A DNA stretch of 64,000 bases, from the NCBI RefSeq assembly GCF_947501665.1, contig NZ_CANMWS010000011.1:65382-129381 (forward strand), given 5' to 3'. Under the pieces are notes generated by a model, which was not told the origin of the DNA, did not search any database, and saw nothing but the letters and a program-made list of their open reading frames with translations. The position numbers were made by a program, and so were the translations under genes. The stretch comes from an uncultured Shewanella sp. (GTDB lineage: Bacteria; Pseudomonadota; Gammaproteobacteria; Enterobacterales; Shewanellaceae). Of the stretch, positions 39,639 to 49,953 are shown in pieces; the stretch's first letter is position 1; the number at the start of each line of letters is the position of its first letter.

Positions 39639-40469
39639 TTAACCATAACGACCAGTAATATAATCTTCTGTTTTACGTTCTTTAGGCGTCGTAAAAATAC
39701 TGTTAGTATCACCGTATTCAATCAACTCGCCCATATACATAAACGCCGTTTGATCCGATACCCTTGCTGCTTGCTGCATATTATGAGTCACTATCACCAC
39801 AGTGTATTTATTTTTTAACTCAGTGATCAGCTCTTCAATCGTTAAAGTTGAAATAGGATCCAATGCCGACGTCGGCTCATCCAGTAATAACACTTCAGGT
39901 TCAATGGCAATGGCCCTTGCAATCACTAATCTTTGCTGCTGCCCGCCAGATAACCCAAAAGCATTATCATGTAATCTGTCTTTCACCTCATCCCAAATAG
40001 CCGCACCACGCAGTGAGCGCTCAGCCGCATCATCGAGTTCTCGACGATTATTCACGCCTTGTAAGCGTAAACCATAAACCACATTTTCATAAATAGACTT
40101 AGGAAAAGGGTTGGGCCGTTGAAACACCATACCCACATTGCGACGCAAGGCAGCAACATCGACCTTTTTATGGTAAATATTCTGCCCATTTAGTAAAATT
40201 TCACCATCAATATTACAATTTTCTACTAAATCATTCATACGGTTAATGCACCGAAGTAAGGTTGATTTACCACAACCACTCGGTCCAATAAATGCCGTCA
40301 CTTGCTTCGTTGGTATTTGCATTGACACATCAAATAGGGCTTGCTTGTCGCCATATTTTAAGTTGAGCTTTTTAATTTCAAGAGCCATTTGTTCTTGACT
40401 CAATTGCGTCAAATCTAATTTAGTTGCATTTCTTGAACTGTCTACTGAAATCATATTCTTTCCTATCAC
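39639..40469 (-). CDS. pstB: PstB, phosphate ABC transporter ATPase
   Basis: A 276-residue ABC ATPase. It has Walker [10 protein letters not shown], the signature LSGGQQQR, Walker [13 protein letters not shown] and the switch His in I-V-T-H-N. The motif I-N-R-M-N-D-L near the Walker A is typical of PstB. It powers phosphate import together with PstA and PstC. An N-terminal extension of about 28 residues precedes the ATPase domain. Confidence 0.97.
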   Translation of the reverse strand: MIGKNMISVDSSRNATKLDLTQLSQEQMALEIKKLNLKYGDKQALFDVSMQIPTKQVTAFIGPSGCGKSTLLRCINRMNDLVENCNIDGEILLNGQNIYHKKVDVAALRRNVGMVFQRPNPFPKSIYENVVYGLRLQGVNNRRELDDAAERSLRGAAIWDEVKDRLHDNAFGLSGGQQQRLVIARAIAIEPEVLLLDEPTSALDPISTLTIEELITELKNKYTVVIVTHNMQQAARVSDQTAFMYMGELIEYGDTNSIFTTPKERKTEDYITGRYG

Positions 40470-40530
40470 TTAAGGGTATCAGCCTTAAACTCTCTCAATC
40501 ATGCTAAAATCTGTTCATGCTCACAAGCAC

Positions 40531-42183
40531 TTACTGCTCCAGTGAACGGTACTTCTCGCGTAAATGATTCCGTACACCAATTGCCGTTAAGTTCAGTCCA
40601 ACAATCACTGACACTAACAAAAAAGATGTGGCGTAAACTAAAGGCCTTGCCGCTTCTACATTGGGGCTTTGAAAACCAACATCATAGATATGAAAACCTA
40701 GATGCATAAACTTTCTATCCAGATGCACGAAAGGAAAGTTCATATCAACAGGTAAGGTTGGAGCCAATTTGACAACCCCTACTAGCATTAACGGCGCCAC
40801 TTCTCCGGCAGCGCGGGCCACAGCTAAAATAAGACCAGTCATAATCGCAGGGCTGGCCATAGGAATAATGATCCGCCATAGGGTTTCTGCCTTAGTCGCC
40901 CCTAAAGCAAGGCTGCCTTGCCTAACAGAGCTTGGAATACGACTGAGCCCTTCCTCTGTTGATACAATAACAACAGGTAACGTTAAAATAGCCAACGTTA
41001 AAGCAGACCACAGCACACCTGGAGAGCCAAATGTCGGTGCAGGTAACGCTTCTGGGTAAAACAAAGAGTCAATAGAGCCTCCCAACATGTAAACAAAGAA
41101 GCCTAAACCAAACACACCATAAACAATAGAAGGCACACCCGCTAAGTTAATAACAGCGATACGAATAAGCTTAGTGACTAGCCCTTTTTTTGCATATTCA
41201 TGTAAATAAATAGCAGCCACGACACCAAAAGGTGTCACAATGACCGCCATCAACAACACCATAAAAACAGTACCAAAAATAGCAGGGAACACCCCCCCTT
41301 CAGTATTGGCTTCACGGGGATCTTGGCTAATAAATTTCCCCACTCCGGTAAACCAATGGCCCACCTTATCAATAAAGTTCAATTGATTGGGGTAAGTGAT
41401 TGCCAGAATAGAATCTAAAGGTAGTGTCACTTCCTTACCCCGCATATCCTTAATAACCAAGGCATCACGAGCAGCTTGTTTTCTTAAATCAAAAAAGCGG
41501 GCTTCTAATACTTTGTACTCTGCATCGAGTTGAGCCTTTTGTTGAGCAATCGACTGTTTGCGCTCATCCGTCAAAGTATTATCAAGCTCATAGCCCCTTT
41601 CTTTTAAGCGTAATTTCTCTAATCGATAGTTAATAGAGCCAATGTCCCCTTTTTGCAACGCTTGGGCTTGTTCATTAAGCTTGACGGCTCTATCAATATG
41701 CTTTTGCAATTCTTGAGATAAGTCGCTACCTGTTATTCGACGACCATTTTCAACCACCGCAACAGGAAAACCAAAAAAATCACCGTTTTTATTCCTTTCA
41801 ATAACAGCCACATCTTTAGGCTGAGAGCGTGAAATAATATCACTGGCTAAAATCCAACGAAAATCTAAATCGACAAACTCACGGTTACCGGTTTTAATCA
41901 AATAGCGTGTTACTGATTGCCCTACATCAGGCGCCAGTTGCCTACCTGACGCGATTAACCTTTCTGTCGGCACACTTTCTGAATCATAAATTTCGCCAAT
42001 GAGACTATATTGCTGGTCTTGAGCGTCTTTCAATTGCCACTGATAGATATGATCAGGCCAAAAATAACTCAAGCCTTTCGCAGCAATTAACAGCAATAAA
42101 CCTAATACAGACAGAAGACAAATACTCACTGCACCGCTGGTCATCCAGATCCAAGGAGAGCCTGATTTAAACCACTTACCCAT
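40531..42183 (-). CDS. pstA: PstA, phosphate ABC transporter permease (long form)
   Basis: A 550-residue permease, much longer than the approximately 290-residue E. coli PstA. After a first membrane helix (about 14-35) comes an insert of about 220 residues, partly coiled-coil (about 155-240), which the helix count places in the periplasm. The canonical permease part with the EAA-type loop (S-S-V-R-Q-G-S-L-A-L-G-A-T-K) occupies the C-terminal half. This enlarged form is known from Vibrio- and Shewanella-type bacteria. Confidence 0.93.
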   Translation of the reverse strand: MGKWFKSGSPWIWMTSGAVSICLLSVLGLLLLIAAKGLSYFWPDHIYQWQLKDAQDQQYSLIGEIYDSESVPTERLIASGRQLAPDVGQSVTRYLIKTGNREFVDLDFRWILASDIISRSQPKDVAVIERNKNGDFFGFPVAVVENGRRITGSDLSQELQKHIDRAVKLNEQAQALQKGDIGSINYRLEKLRLKERGYELDNTLTDERKQSIAQQKAQLDAEYKVLEARFFDLRKQAARDALVIKDMRGKEVTLPLDSILAITYPNQLNFIDKVGHWFTGVGKFISQDPREANTEGGVFPAIFGTVFMVLLMAVIVTPFGVVAAIYLHEYAKKGLVTKLIRIAVINLAGVPSIVYGVFGLGFFVYMLGGSIDSLFYPEALPAPTFGSPGVLWSALTLAILTLPVVIVSTEEGLSRIPSSVRQGSLALGATKAETLWRIIIPMASPAIMTGLILAVARAAGEVAPLMLVGVVKLAPTLPVDMNFPFVHLDRKFMHLGFHIYDVGFQSPNVEAARPLVYATSFLLVSVIVGLNLTAIGVRNHLREKYRSLEQ

Positions 42184-42244
42184 TACACCACCCTTCCACA
42201 GTCATTAGCGATATCATACTCATAGCGTTCATTATTATTATCCA

Positions 42245-44506
42245 TTACAGTGAACTATAGCGTTCGCGTAAACGCTGCCTAACAACTTCAGCAATCGTAT
42301 TAAACACAAAAGTAAAAATAAACAACACAAAAGCGGCTAAAAACAGCACTCTATAATGAGAGCTACCGATTGCTGATTCCGGCATTTCCACTGCAATATT
42401 TGCCGCCAAGGTTCGCATTCCTTGGAAAACACTCCACTCCATAATCGCCGTGTTACCTGTCGCCATTAATACAATCATGGTTTCACCCACAGCGCGTCCA
42501 AGCCCCATCATTACTGCAGAAAAAATACCTGGACTGGCTGTCAACAATACCACTCGCGTTAAGGTTTGCCAGGTCGTTGCACCTAACGCAAGACTTCCAT
42601 TCGATAAATGCCTTGGCACAGAAAAAACGGCATCTTCGGCGATTGAAAAAATTGTTGGAATAACCGCAAAACCCATAGCAATTCCCACAACTAGTGCATT
42701 ACGTTGATCAAAGGTAATCCCAAGTACATTGGTAATATAAAGCCGAGTATCACCACCAAAAAATATCAATTCTAACGCTGGGCTAATTGCAAAAGAAAAC
42801 CAAGTCACAAAGCAAATAACAGGAAGGAGTAATAATTCTTGATAGGTATCAGGCAATCTCTGCTTCCATTTCACGGGCAATTTATACCAAGCAAAGGCCG
42901 TTGAAAGAATCGATAATGGCATGAGAATAAATAAAGTTAAAATACCTGGAAGATGATCTTCAATTAATGGCGCCAACCACAAACCCGCTAAAAAGCCTAA
43001 AATAACGGTGGGTAATGCTTCCATTATCTCAATCGTCGGCTTCACTACCGCACGCACTTTAGGTGACATAAAATAAGCCGTATATATTGCTCCTGCTAAC
43101 GCCAGGGGCGTGGCAAATAACATGGCATATAAAGCCGCTTTTAAAGTGCCAAATGCCAAGGGCGTTAAACTTAACTTAGCTTCAAAATCATCGGAACCTG
43201 ACGTCGACTGCCACAAATATTTTGGCTCAGGATAACCTTCATACCAAACCTTATCCCACATCGCGCTCCAAGAGACTTCGGGATGCGCATTGTCCACACT
43301 GAATAAGTGCAACTGATTATTAGCTTCAATCACCAATGCATTCGCTCTAGGACTAAAACCTATCGCGGTAGGATGACTTAAATCGACATTATCGTTATGG
43401 TAATTTTTTGAAAATAATGTGCGCTGGCTCGTCGTATACAATAACGTTAAACGTCCAGCCTCATCAACCGTAGCAAACCCTTTACGATAAAACTCACTGG
43501 CAATCACATCCGATTGGCCTTTAATATTAAAATCACGTATTTCTTGATACTGTCGTCCTTTAGCACCATTAACTTGAAAGTATTGCTGAATAAGGCCGTT
43601 ATCATAACTCACCAATAATGAGCTTGCTCCTGCCAGTAAACTCACGCCACTCACATCAGCTTTCGCTCTTTCTAATTCAAGAACTTGCATTAGAGACACA
43701 TCTTCCAAGTCCTGAATGTTATAAACAAAAAGTTTATTATTAGCACGCAGTAATAGCTGCTTTTGATCCGGTAACATAAGCTGTTGCTGCACATTTATAG
43801 GGGCATCAGGTAATGTCGTTTGAGTCGATTGCCATTCAATCTCCTCGGTCATCATATTTTCTTCACCTTCCTCACGAATCAGATGCCAAGCTCCTTGATT
43901 GTCCTGATAAACAAAACTCATTTTGTCTTCAGAAAAATCAAATGCTAAATGCTTAATATCCCCTCTTTTAGAGTCTAACGTCAGTGGAGAATTCCCAGCA
44001 GGGTAAGTCAATTTGGGCGTAATTGTTTTCTTGTTATTAGGGTAGCTCACATTAAAACTCACCCCCACAACAATGATCTGACCATTGCTTAAGCCCAGAG
44101 CGAAAAGTTGTTTACTGGCGACCGACGTGGTACTAGATACAATCGATGCCCCTTCTGGCAACATGACTTGCTGCTCACTTAAGCGTTCACCAGTCTTTGT
44201 ACTGTAAAAATCTGCACGGCCTTCTGTCGATACACGATAAAGCACTTGATTTTGCTCATCACTGCCCACCATCAAAGCAGGTGCCTTATCCGTTTCATTA
44301 ATACTAATAACTGGCGTAACATTAGCACCATCAAAAATAGGTTTAATCACATACAATAAATAGAAAAAAATCAGTAATAATGCGACAAAAACCATGGTTC
44401 CACCTAAAGTAACACTGGCTTGCGTCAATCTATCTTTAATCGCTCTTCGAGTGCGGCCATGTGCAAACAACACATCTTTAGTGGTTAAAGCTGACTGATT
44501 TCCCAT
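42245..44506 (-). CDS. pstC: PstC, phosphate ABC transporter permease (long form)
   Basis: A 753-residue permease against about 320 in E. coli. One N-terminal membrane helix (about 30-55) is followed by a large region of about 390 residues with repeated beta-propeller-like units. The C-terminal permease domain has the EAA loop L-S-N-G-S-L-A-L-G-A-T-T-W. The insert is probably periplasmic and could contact the binding protein. No pstS gene is in this cluster, so the binding protein must be encoded elsewhere. A PhoB-box candidate lies upstream. Confidence 0.93.
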   Translation of the reverse strand: MGNQSALTTKDVLFAHGRTRRAIKDRLTQASVTLGGTMVFVALLLIFFYLLYVIKPIFDGANVTPVISINETDKAPALMVGSDEQNQVLYRVSTEGRADFYSTKTGERLSEQQVMLPEGASIVSSTTSVASKQLFALGLSNGQIIVVGVSFNVSYPNNKKTITPKLTYPAGNSPLTLDSKRGDIKHLAFDFSEDKMSFVYQDNQGAWHLIREEGEENMMTEEIEWQSTQTTLPDAPINVQQQLMLPDQKQLLLRANNKLFVYNIQDLEDVSLMQVLELERAKADVSGVSLLAGASSLLVSYDNGLIQQYFQVNGAKGRQYQEIRDFNIKGQSDVIASEFYRKGFATVDEAGRLTLLYTTSQRTLFSKNYHNDNVDLSHPTAIGFSPRANALVIEANNQLHLFSVDNAHPEVSWSAMWDKVWYEGYPEPKYLWQSTSGSDDFEAKLSLTPLAFGTLKAALYAMLFATPLALAGAIYTAYFMSPKVRAVVKPTIEIMEALPTVILGFLAGLWLAPLIEDHLPGILTLFILMPLSILSTAFAWYKLPVKWKQRLPDTYQELLLLPVICFVTWFSFAISPALELIFFGGDTRLYITNVLGITFDQRNALVVGIAMGFAVIPTIFSIAEDAVFSVPRHLSNGSLALGATTWQTLTRVVLLTASPGIFSAVMMGLGRAVGETMIVLMATGNTAIMEWSVFQGMRTLAANIAVEMPESAIGSSHYRVLFLAAFVLFIFTFVFNTIAEVVRQRLRERYSSL

Positions 44507-44627
44507 TAAAAACCTCTATTTTTGTTATAACCAGTCAACTTTTAACTGGGATTATCTTGGTGACTATGTTAACAGTAATACTGACCTAACAGAGTGAAAA
44601 AAATACATATTCTAAGCGCTGCATTAT

Positions 44628-44645
44628 ATGACGCAAAAATGACAC
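44628..44645 (-). promoter_or_regulatory. PhoB box candidate upstream of pstC
   Basis: Read leftward, GTGTCATTTTTGCGTCAT resembles the 18-base PhoB box (CTGTCAT-n4-CTGTCAT) with both half sites recognisable. It is 122 bases upstream of the pstC start, and TATAAT follows directly, which could be a promoter -10 element. Confidence 0.6.
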
Positions 44646-44681
44646 TATTGTTACAATGCACAATTAAGGAGTGACATAACA

Positions 44682-45179
44682 ATGTTAAGATATTTAATAA
44701 CATTACAAGCTAATGATAAAGAAGGATTAGTGGAAGATATTGCCAATAAAATAAGCCATTATGGAGGCAATTGGTTAGACTCTGAAATGCGTTCTATCGA
44801 TGGGGTTTTTGCAGCCATATTACAGATAGAGTTTCCCCCACAACATTGGCCCCTTCTACTCGATGATCTTACCGCCATCGATAGCCTCACTTTCACACAT
44901 GCCCAAACCAGCAAAATTGACACAAATTTGAAACGAGCACATTTCCGTTTAGTCGCCTATGATCGTATTGGCTTAGTGCAAGATATTTCAAATAAAATGC
45001 ATGCGTTGAATATTAATATTGAACGTTTTAGCAGCCAATATGAAACGGCTAGCCACACAGGGATAGCATTATTTCGAGCAGATTTTAATGTCAGTATGAA
45101 AGACGAACAAGAAGAAGAGCTCACCCAATCTCTCTACGCTATAGGTGATGATGTTGTACTCGATAAAATAGAAGAATAA
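44682..45179 (+). CDS. gcvR: GcvR-like ACT-domain regulator
   Basis: A 165-residue protein made of two ACT domains (about 3-80 and 90-160), with the conserved D-K-E-G-L-V-E-D-I-A and D-R-I-G-L-V-Q-D-I-S ligand-loop segments. This is the layout of GcvR, which binds GcvA and represses the glycine cleavage operon when glycine is low. AAGGAGTG precedes the ATG. It is divergent from pstC. Assignment to GcvR rather than another double-ACT protein is from length and overall pattern. Confidence 0.75.
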   Translation: MLRYLITLQANDKEGLVEDIANKISHYGGNWLDSEMRSIDGVFAAILQIEFPPQHWPLLLDDLTAIDSLTFTHAQTSKIDTNLKRAHFRLVAYDRIGLVQDISNKMHALNINIERFSSQYETASHTGIALFRADFNVSMKDEQEEELTQSLYAIGDDVVLDKIEE

Positions 45180-45185
45180 TACTTC

Positions 45186-45220
45186 ATATCCCTATGCAAC
45201 TTTTAAATGCATGGGGATAT
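45186..45220 (+). terminator. Hairpin after the gcvR-like gene
   Basis: ATATCCCTATGCA pairs with TGCATGGGGATAT (one G-U pair) around a 9-nt loop, starting 6 bases after the stop codon. No U-run follows, so termination is uncertain. Confidence 0.45.
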
Positions 45221-45294
45221 CCTCTCCCTCCTAAAATCTCCCTTCACGCTCCCCCTATAAATGTTAGAATAACGATTAAATATAAAATAAGAAA

Positions 45295-46128
45295 ATGAAC
45301 GATGTTATGTTAGGAACGCTAAAAAAAATGTCAGCCAAGCTTGATGAGAATCATCTTGTGCAGTACCGTCTTCCAATAGGCGACCAATATCTTGAATTAA
45401 ACCCATTAATTGGACAACACCTCACACTTAATCATACTGGTAATATTTTTTGTAGCCACTGCGGTAAAAAAACCAAAAAAAGTTACTCTCAAGGTCATTG
45501 CTATGTTTGCATGCAAAAACTAGCCAGTTGCGACATGTGCATAATGAAGCCTGAAACCTGCCATTTTGACCAAGGAACTTGCAGAGAACCCAGCTGGGGC
45601 GAGGCCAATTGTTTTACCTCACATTATGTATACCTTTCAAATACATCAGGCCTAAAAGTAGGGATAACACGACATACACAAATCCCTACACGTTGGATAG
45701 ATCAAGGCGCGACTCAAGGCTTACTGCTTTTTAAGGTTGCCACTCGATTCATCTCAGGTTTAGTGGAAGTTGAATTAGCAAAAATGATCGCTGATAAAAC
45801 AAATTGGCGTACAATGTTAAAAGGCAATGCTGATGATCTTGACTTGAAACAACAAGCCCAGCAACTCATCCCTCACATTCAAACTCAGTTAGCGCACATC
45901 ATTGACCAACATGGTTCTCAAGCCATTGTACCTTTAAACGAGGAAAGTCAACATATCACCTTCCCTGTTGATACTTTCCCAACGAAAATAAGTTCACATA
46001 ATTTTGATAAGAACCCTATTGTCAGTGGTATTTTGCAAGGTATTAAAGGGCAATATTTATTGTTTGACACTGGCGTTATCAATATCAGAAAGTTTAGCTC
46101 TTATGAGGTCAATGTCAGCAAAGAATAA
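45295..46128 (+). CDS. DUF2797 family protein
   Basis: A 277-residue cytoplasmic protein. The N-terminal half has a Cys-rich part with C-S-H-C-G, C-Y-V-C, C-D-M-C and later Cys, likely binding zinc. The middle has Y-V-Y-L-S-N-T-S-G-L-K-V-G-I-T-R, resembling a GIY-YIG nuclease core. This combination is the DUF2797 family. No function is established for it that I can recall. The gene stands alone. Confidence 0.75.
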   Translation: MNDVMLGTLKKMSAKLDENHLVQYRLPIGDQYLELNPLIGQHLTLNHTGNIFCSHCGKKTKKSYSQGHCYVCMQKLASCDMCIMKPETCHFDQGTCREPSWGEANCFTSHYVYLSNTSGLKVGITRHTQIPTRWIDQGATQGLLLFKVATRFISGLVEVELAKMIADKTNWRTMLKGNADDLDLKQQAQQLIPHIQTQLAHIIDQHGSQAIVPLNEESQHITFPVDTFPTKISSHNFDKNPIVSGILQGIKGQYLLFDTGVINIRKFSSYEVNVSKE

Positions 46129-46148
46129 TCTCCTTCCATCTCGATTTG

Positions 46149-46176
46149 AGCCAGTGTTATACCCGTGATACTGGCT
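46149..46176 (+). terminator. Hairpin after the DUF2797 gene
   Basis: AGCCAGT (46149-46155) pairs with ACTGGCT (46170-46176) around a 14-nt loop, 20 bases after the stop codon. It could also be part of a small repeat. Confidence 0.4.
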
Positions 46177-46216
46177 TATCAAACACAATTCCTTTAAATA
46201 TCCTCTTATGTAAATG

Positions 46217-46308
46217 GCTCATGCTTTAACAGACATTCCCACCATCTAATGTTTAAGAACGAACAAATATCGTGTTTACATGGATATAAATGAATAACGA
46301 TGAGGTCA
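46217..46308. repeat. Diverged fragment of MITE-like element A
   Basis: About 92 bases match the inside of the element at 14771-15043 (its part 14835-14926), with shared stretches such as GACATTCCCACCATCT. The terminal repeats of the element are not present, so this is a decayed relic. The rest of the 800-base gap up to the lipase gene is AT-rich without a supported gene. Confidence 0.65.
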
Positions 46309-46928
46309 GTTATCAAACACATCTAAGTCTCAAACAGTCTATTAAAACCCACGCTACTTGAGCCTCTATATAATGAAATTGCGCTAACAATAATAAGCCC
46401 AATAGGTTTAAATCATACTGGTTTTCTTGTGAACTTATGCGATACAAAAAATAAAGATACCTGAGTGACTCACTTTAACGGAATAAAAAGTACGTTGTAT
46501 ATAGGAAATTATCGAGTGCTATCTAAAACAACAAAAGACCTTCAACATCAAATAAAGCAGGCAAAAAACATCTGAAATCAATTAATGAAATAGGCACTAC
46601 TTTTATGAGCCATCATAATTTGATCTTACATTCTGGTACGACCAGAAACAAAATGAAGCAATCTTATAGACCACTAAAAAAATGTATAAAGATTTAAACT
46701 TAATGTTAAAAACAAGAAGATCAACAAGTTAAAAAGAACAGTCGTTTGAAACAGTTGTTTTTATTCAAAATACTAATTTTAAAAGATAAAAATAAATATT
46801 GCCCCCAGTTATATTTTGCCTTACTAATATAAAGGTTACAACTTAGTAATAATAAAATATATAAATTACAAAATTGTGACAAAACAGTTTTTTTTATCAA
46901 CTGCAGTACGATATTTTTGGGGAATATC

Positions 46929-47852
46929 ATGAAAAAATGGATGAAAGTCATTTCAGTATTACTATTATGTTTTACTGGCGTAAGCTATGCAGGAAATAAT
47001 ACCACCGATACTAAATATCCTATCGTAATGGTACATGGATTATTCGGTTTTGACGATATATGGGGGATTGACTATTTTTACGGGATCCCTCAAGCATTAA
47101 AAGAAAAAGGAGCGGATGTCTATATTGCTTCTGTTTCACCTTCTAACACCACCGAAGTCAGAGGCGAGCAGCTCAGAACATATATTCAAGGTGTAATAGC
47201 TTTAACAGGTGCCGACAAAGTGAACCTTATTGGCCACAGTCACGGTGGTCCTACCGCACGTTATGTGGCCAGTGTCAGTCCTGAACTCGTCGCTTCTGTC
47301 ACCTCCGTTGGCGGAGTAAACTGGGGAAGTACTTTTGCCGACGTCGCTAGAGGCGCCGTCCCTTATGATTCCAGCCTTGAATGGGTTATAGAGCAAGCAT
47401 TTGATTCACTTGCTATTGTTATAGCAGGATTATCAGGAGCAGGAGATTTACCCGCAGATAGCCTCGCAATGGTTGACTCATTGACCACTGAGGGTTCCAT
47501 ATTATTTAATAGCCAATATCCTGAAGGCATGCCAACGCAATATTGCGGGGAAGGAGAAATGCTTGCGAGTAATGGCGTGCATTATTTTTCATGGTCAGGA
47601 GCCGATCCAATGACCCATGTACTCGATGCTGGGGACTATGCACTTTCATTGATCAGCTTATTATTTAATGAGAAAAATGATGGTCTGGTTTCAAGCTGTA
47701 GTTCACACTTGGGTAAAGTCATACAAGATGATTATAAAATGAACCATTTAGATGAAGTTAATCAAGTGTTTGGTCTAGTCAGTTGGTGGGAAACTAATCC
47801 CGTCAATATCTATCGTCAACATGCTAAATACCTTAAAAGCTTAGGACTATAA
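46929..47852 (+). CDS. Family I.1 triacylglycerol lipase, copy 1
   Basis: A secreted alpha/beta-hydrolase lipase of 307 residues. The signal peptide is about residues 1-21 (S-Y-A). The oxyanion motif is M-V-H-G-L-F-G-F-D, the nucleophile Ser104 lies in G-H-S-H-G-G, the catalytic Asp in N-D-G-L-V and the catalytic His in N-H-L-D-E-V-N, with the 22-residue Asp-His spacing of Pseudomonas aeruginosa LipA. Two Cys residues fit the family disulfide. The ATG at 46929 follows TGGGGAA and replaces the TTG at 46917. Folding needs the membrane foldase encoded next, and export would be by type II secretion. Confidence 0.92.
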   Translation: MKKWMKVISVLLLCFTGVSYAGNNTTDTKYPIVMVHGLFGFDDIWGIDYFYGIPQALKEKGADVYIASVSPSNTTEVRGEQLRTYIQGVIALTGADKVNLIGHSHGGPTARYVASVSPELVASVTSVGGVNWGSTFADVARGAVPYDSSLEWVIEQAFDSLAIVIAGLSGAGDLPADSLAMVDSLTTEGSILFNSQYPEGMPTQYCGEGEMLASNGVHYFSWSGADPMTHVLDAGDYALSLISLLFNEKNDGLVSSCSSHLGKVIQDDYKMNHLDEVNQVFGLVSWWETNPVNIYRQHAKYLKSLGL

Positions 47853-47853
47853 T

Positions 47854-48792
47854 ATGATCTCCCTACAATCAATATCAGCTTTTCGATACCCTATTCTTCT
47901 CATCGTATTGATTGTAGGCCTTATCTTCATTGTCCTAAACAATCTAACCAGCGATAAAAAGGTACAATTAAACTCTCGTTCAACTCAAGCCACCACTGAC
48001 AACTCTCCCAGTGATAAAGGCAATACCGTCACACAAAACCACACTCAACAAGGAAATTCGCTTCAACTCAATCGAGATTTACGCTGGCAATTTGATGAAA
48101 TTATTTTCTCACTGCAAAAAACATCAAATTTGACCACTTTCCCAACAAAGCCATTAACCTTACTGGCTCAAGATCTATTCTTATCACTTAGTGCTCGTCA
48201 ACAGTTATTTGATCTTTTTTCTCGATATAAAGACTACAGTCAAGCCATTGCGCATATTAAAGCACACGGGCCTGAATTAGGTGAAAAAATAGATTTGTAT
48301 GAAACACAAAATTTTATAAATCAAATTAATGATTTACAATCTGAATTTTTTAATGATATCGAAATAGATGCATTTTTTAAGCAAGACAGCCTCTATGCAG
48401 AACAAACCCTAGAACGCGTCGCAATTCGACAAGATCCCAATCTTAATGAACAACAAAAAGCCCTATTATTACAGCATCAAATTAGTCAATTAAACCCAAA
48501 TGAACGTAATGCTTTACAACCCAGTTTAGACGCTAATAAAATTGCTAAGCACATCAAAAATGCAAATGTAATCTCACTTGATATGAGAACAGAAACCATT
48601 TCAAGAGCGCAAAAAATTCAAAATGACAACCAACAGTGGACAAAAAAAGTAAAGACTTACAAACAATTTATTGAAAAAAAATCAAATAAAAACAATCCAC
48701 AAAACGTAGAACTATATTTAAATGAACACTTTACTCAAAATGAAGTGAAACGCCTAAAGGTTTTTCTGGCTAATCCAGAATTATTAAAATGA
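47854..48792 (+). CDS. Lipase-specific foldase (Lif/LipB), copy 1
   Basis: A 312-residue inner-membrane-anchored chaperone with one N-terminal helix (about 11-31), a polar linker and a helical periplasmic body. The family motif R-x-x-F-D-Y is present as R-W-Q-F-D-E near residue 76. The C-terminus E-H-F-T-Q-N-E-V-K-R-L fits the family end. It begins one base after the lipase stop, and foldases of this type act on their own cognate lipase. Confidence 0.85.
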   Translation: MISLQSISAFRYPILLIVLIVGLIFIVLNNLTSDKKVQLNSRSTQATTDNSPSDKGNTVTQNHTQQGNSLQLNRDLRWQFDEIIFSLQKTSNLTTFPTKPLTLLAQDLFLSLSARQQLFDLFSRYKDYSQAIAHIKAHGPELGEKIDLYETQNFINQINDLQSEFFNDIEIDAFFKQDSLYAEQTLERVAIRQDPNLNEQQKALLLQHQISQLNPNERNALQPSLDANKIAKHIKNANVISLDMRTETISRAQKIQNDNQQWTKKVKTYKQFIEKKSNKNNPQNVELYLNEHFTQNEVKRLKVFLANPELLK

Positions 48793-49022
48793 TACCATTG
48801 ATTTATCAAAAGTTAGTTTCAAATTATAACATCAACTTTTCATTGTATATTAATATAAAAAAATGAATATCTAATCTAAGCCGTATTGGTAAAGTTCAGG
48901 TCAACACCTTATATCTCCTGATTTATATCACCACTATCATTCATATAATAAAGCTCATTATGAGCCCCAAATAACATGGATAGTATAAATTGATAATAAC
49001 TCATTAAATACAGTGAATATAA

Positions 49023-49952
49023 ATGATAAATAATATCATAAAAATAGTGTTAATCTGCTGCTTTAGCCTTTTAACTATCCCTGCAAGTGCTGATACAAAT
49101 AAAGTTGCAACAAAATATCCTATTATCTTAATTCATGGGCTATTTGGCTTTGATGATATTTGGGGTATTGATTACTTCTATGGCATCCCTCAAGCATTAA
49201 CAGAAAAAGGTAACATAGTATTTATTGCTGCCGTTTCTCCATCGAATAAAACAGAAGTAAGAGGAGAACAATTAAGAACTTATGTCCAATCAGTTATGGT
49301 ATTAACTGGAGCTAAAAAAGTGAATTTAATTGGTCATAGCCACGGTGCCCCAACAGCACGCTACGTTGCAAGCGTTAGCCCAGAGTGGGTTGCCTCGGTC
49401 ACTTCAGTTGGGGGAGTCAATTGGGGAAGTCATTTTGCTGATTATCTGCGTGGAAATATTTCACCTCATTCAAACAGCGAGTGGTTAATTGAACAAGGAT
49501 TGAACTCACTCGCTGACTTAATTGCCCGGCTATCGGGTCACAAAGAACGGCCTAACGATACTTTAACTATGGCTGATTCATTAACAACCGCAGGTTCAAT
49601 AAAGTTTAATCAAACCTACCCAGAAGGGATCCCTTCACAGTATTGCGGTGAAACAGACATGCTTGCTAGCAATGGCGTCTATTATTTTTCATGGTCAGGA
49701 ACGTCAGTAATGACAAATTATCTAGACGCTATTGATTATTCATTAGCCCTTACTAGTCTCATCTTTGATGAAGAAAACGATGGGCTTGTATCTAGATGTA
49801 GTTCCCACTTGGGTAAAGTTATTAAAGATAACTATAAAATGAATCACTTAGATGAGATTAATCAAAGTTTTGGATTAGTCAGTTGGTGGGAAACAAATCC
49901 GATAAACCTTTATTTACAGCACGCTCAACGCCTTAGAGAATTGGGATTATAA
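49023..49952 (+). CDS. Family I.1 triacylglycerol lipase, copy 2
   Basis: A 309-residue paralogue of the preceding lipase with the same signal peptide layout, oxyanion motif (I-H-G-L-F-G-F-D), G-H-S-H-G-A nucleophile, N-D-G-L-V Asp and N-H-L-D-E-I-N His. Similarity runs over the full length. The last Gly of the nucleophile motif is replaced by Ala. The region from about 150 to 190 is the most diverged. No strong ribosome binding site is seen before the ATG. Confidence 0.92.
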   Translation: MINNIIKIVLICCFSLLTIPASADTNKVATKYPIILIHGLFGFDDIWGIDYFYGIPQALTEKGNIVFIAAVSPSNKTEVRGEQLRTYVQSVMVLTGAKKVNLIGHSHGAPTARYVASVSPEWVASVTSVGGVNWGSHFADYLRGNISPHSNSEWLIEQGLNSLADLIARLSGHKERPNDTLTMADSLTTAGSIKFNQTYPEGIPSQYCGETDMLASNGVYYFSWSGTSVMTNYLDAIDYSLALTSLIFDEENDGLVSRCSSHLGKVIKDNYKMNHLDEINQSFGLVSWWETNPINLYLQHAQRLRELGL

Positions 49953-49953
49953 G

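Noticed and set aside
46721..46951. Open frame of 76 codons on the minus strand before the first lipase
   Set aside because: It is AT-rich, mostly hydrophobic by composition, has no ribosome binding site and overlaps the lipase start; nothing supports it as a gene.
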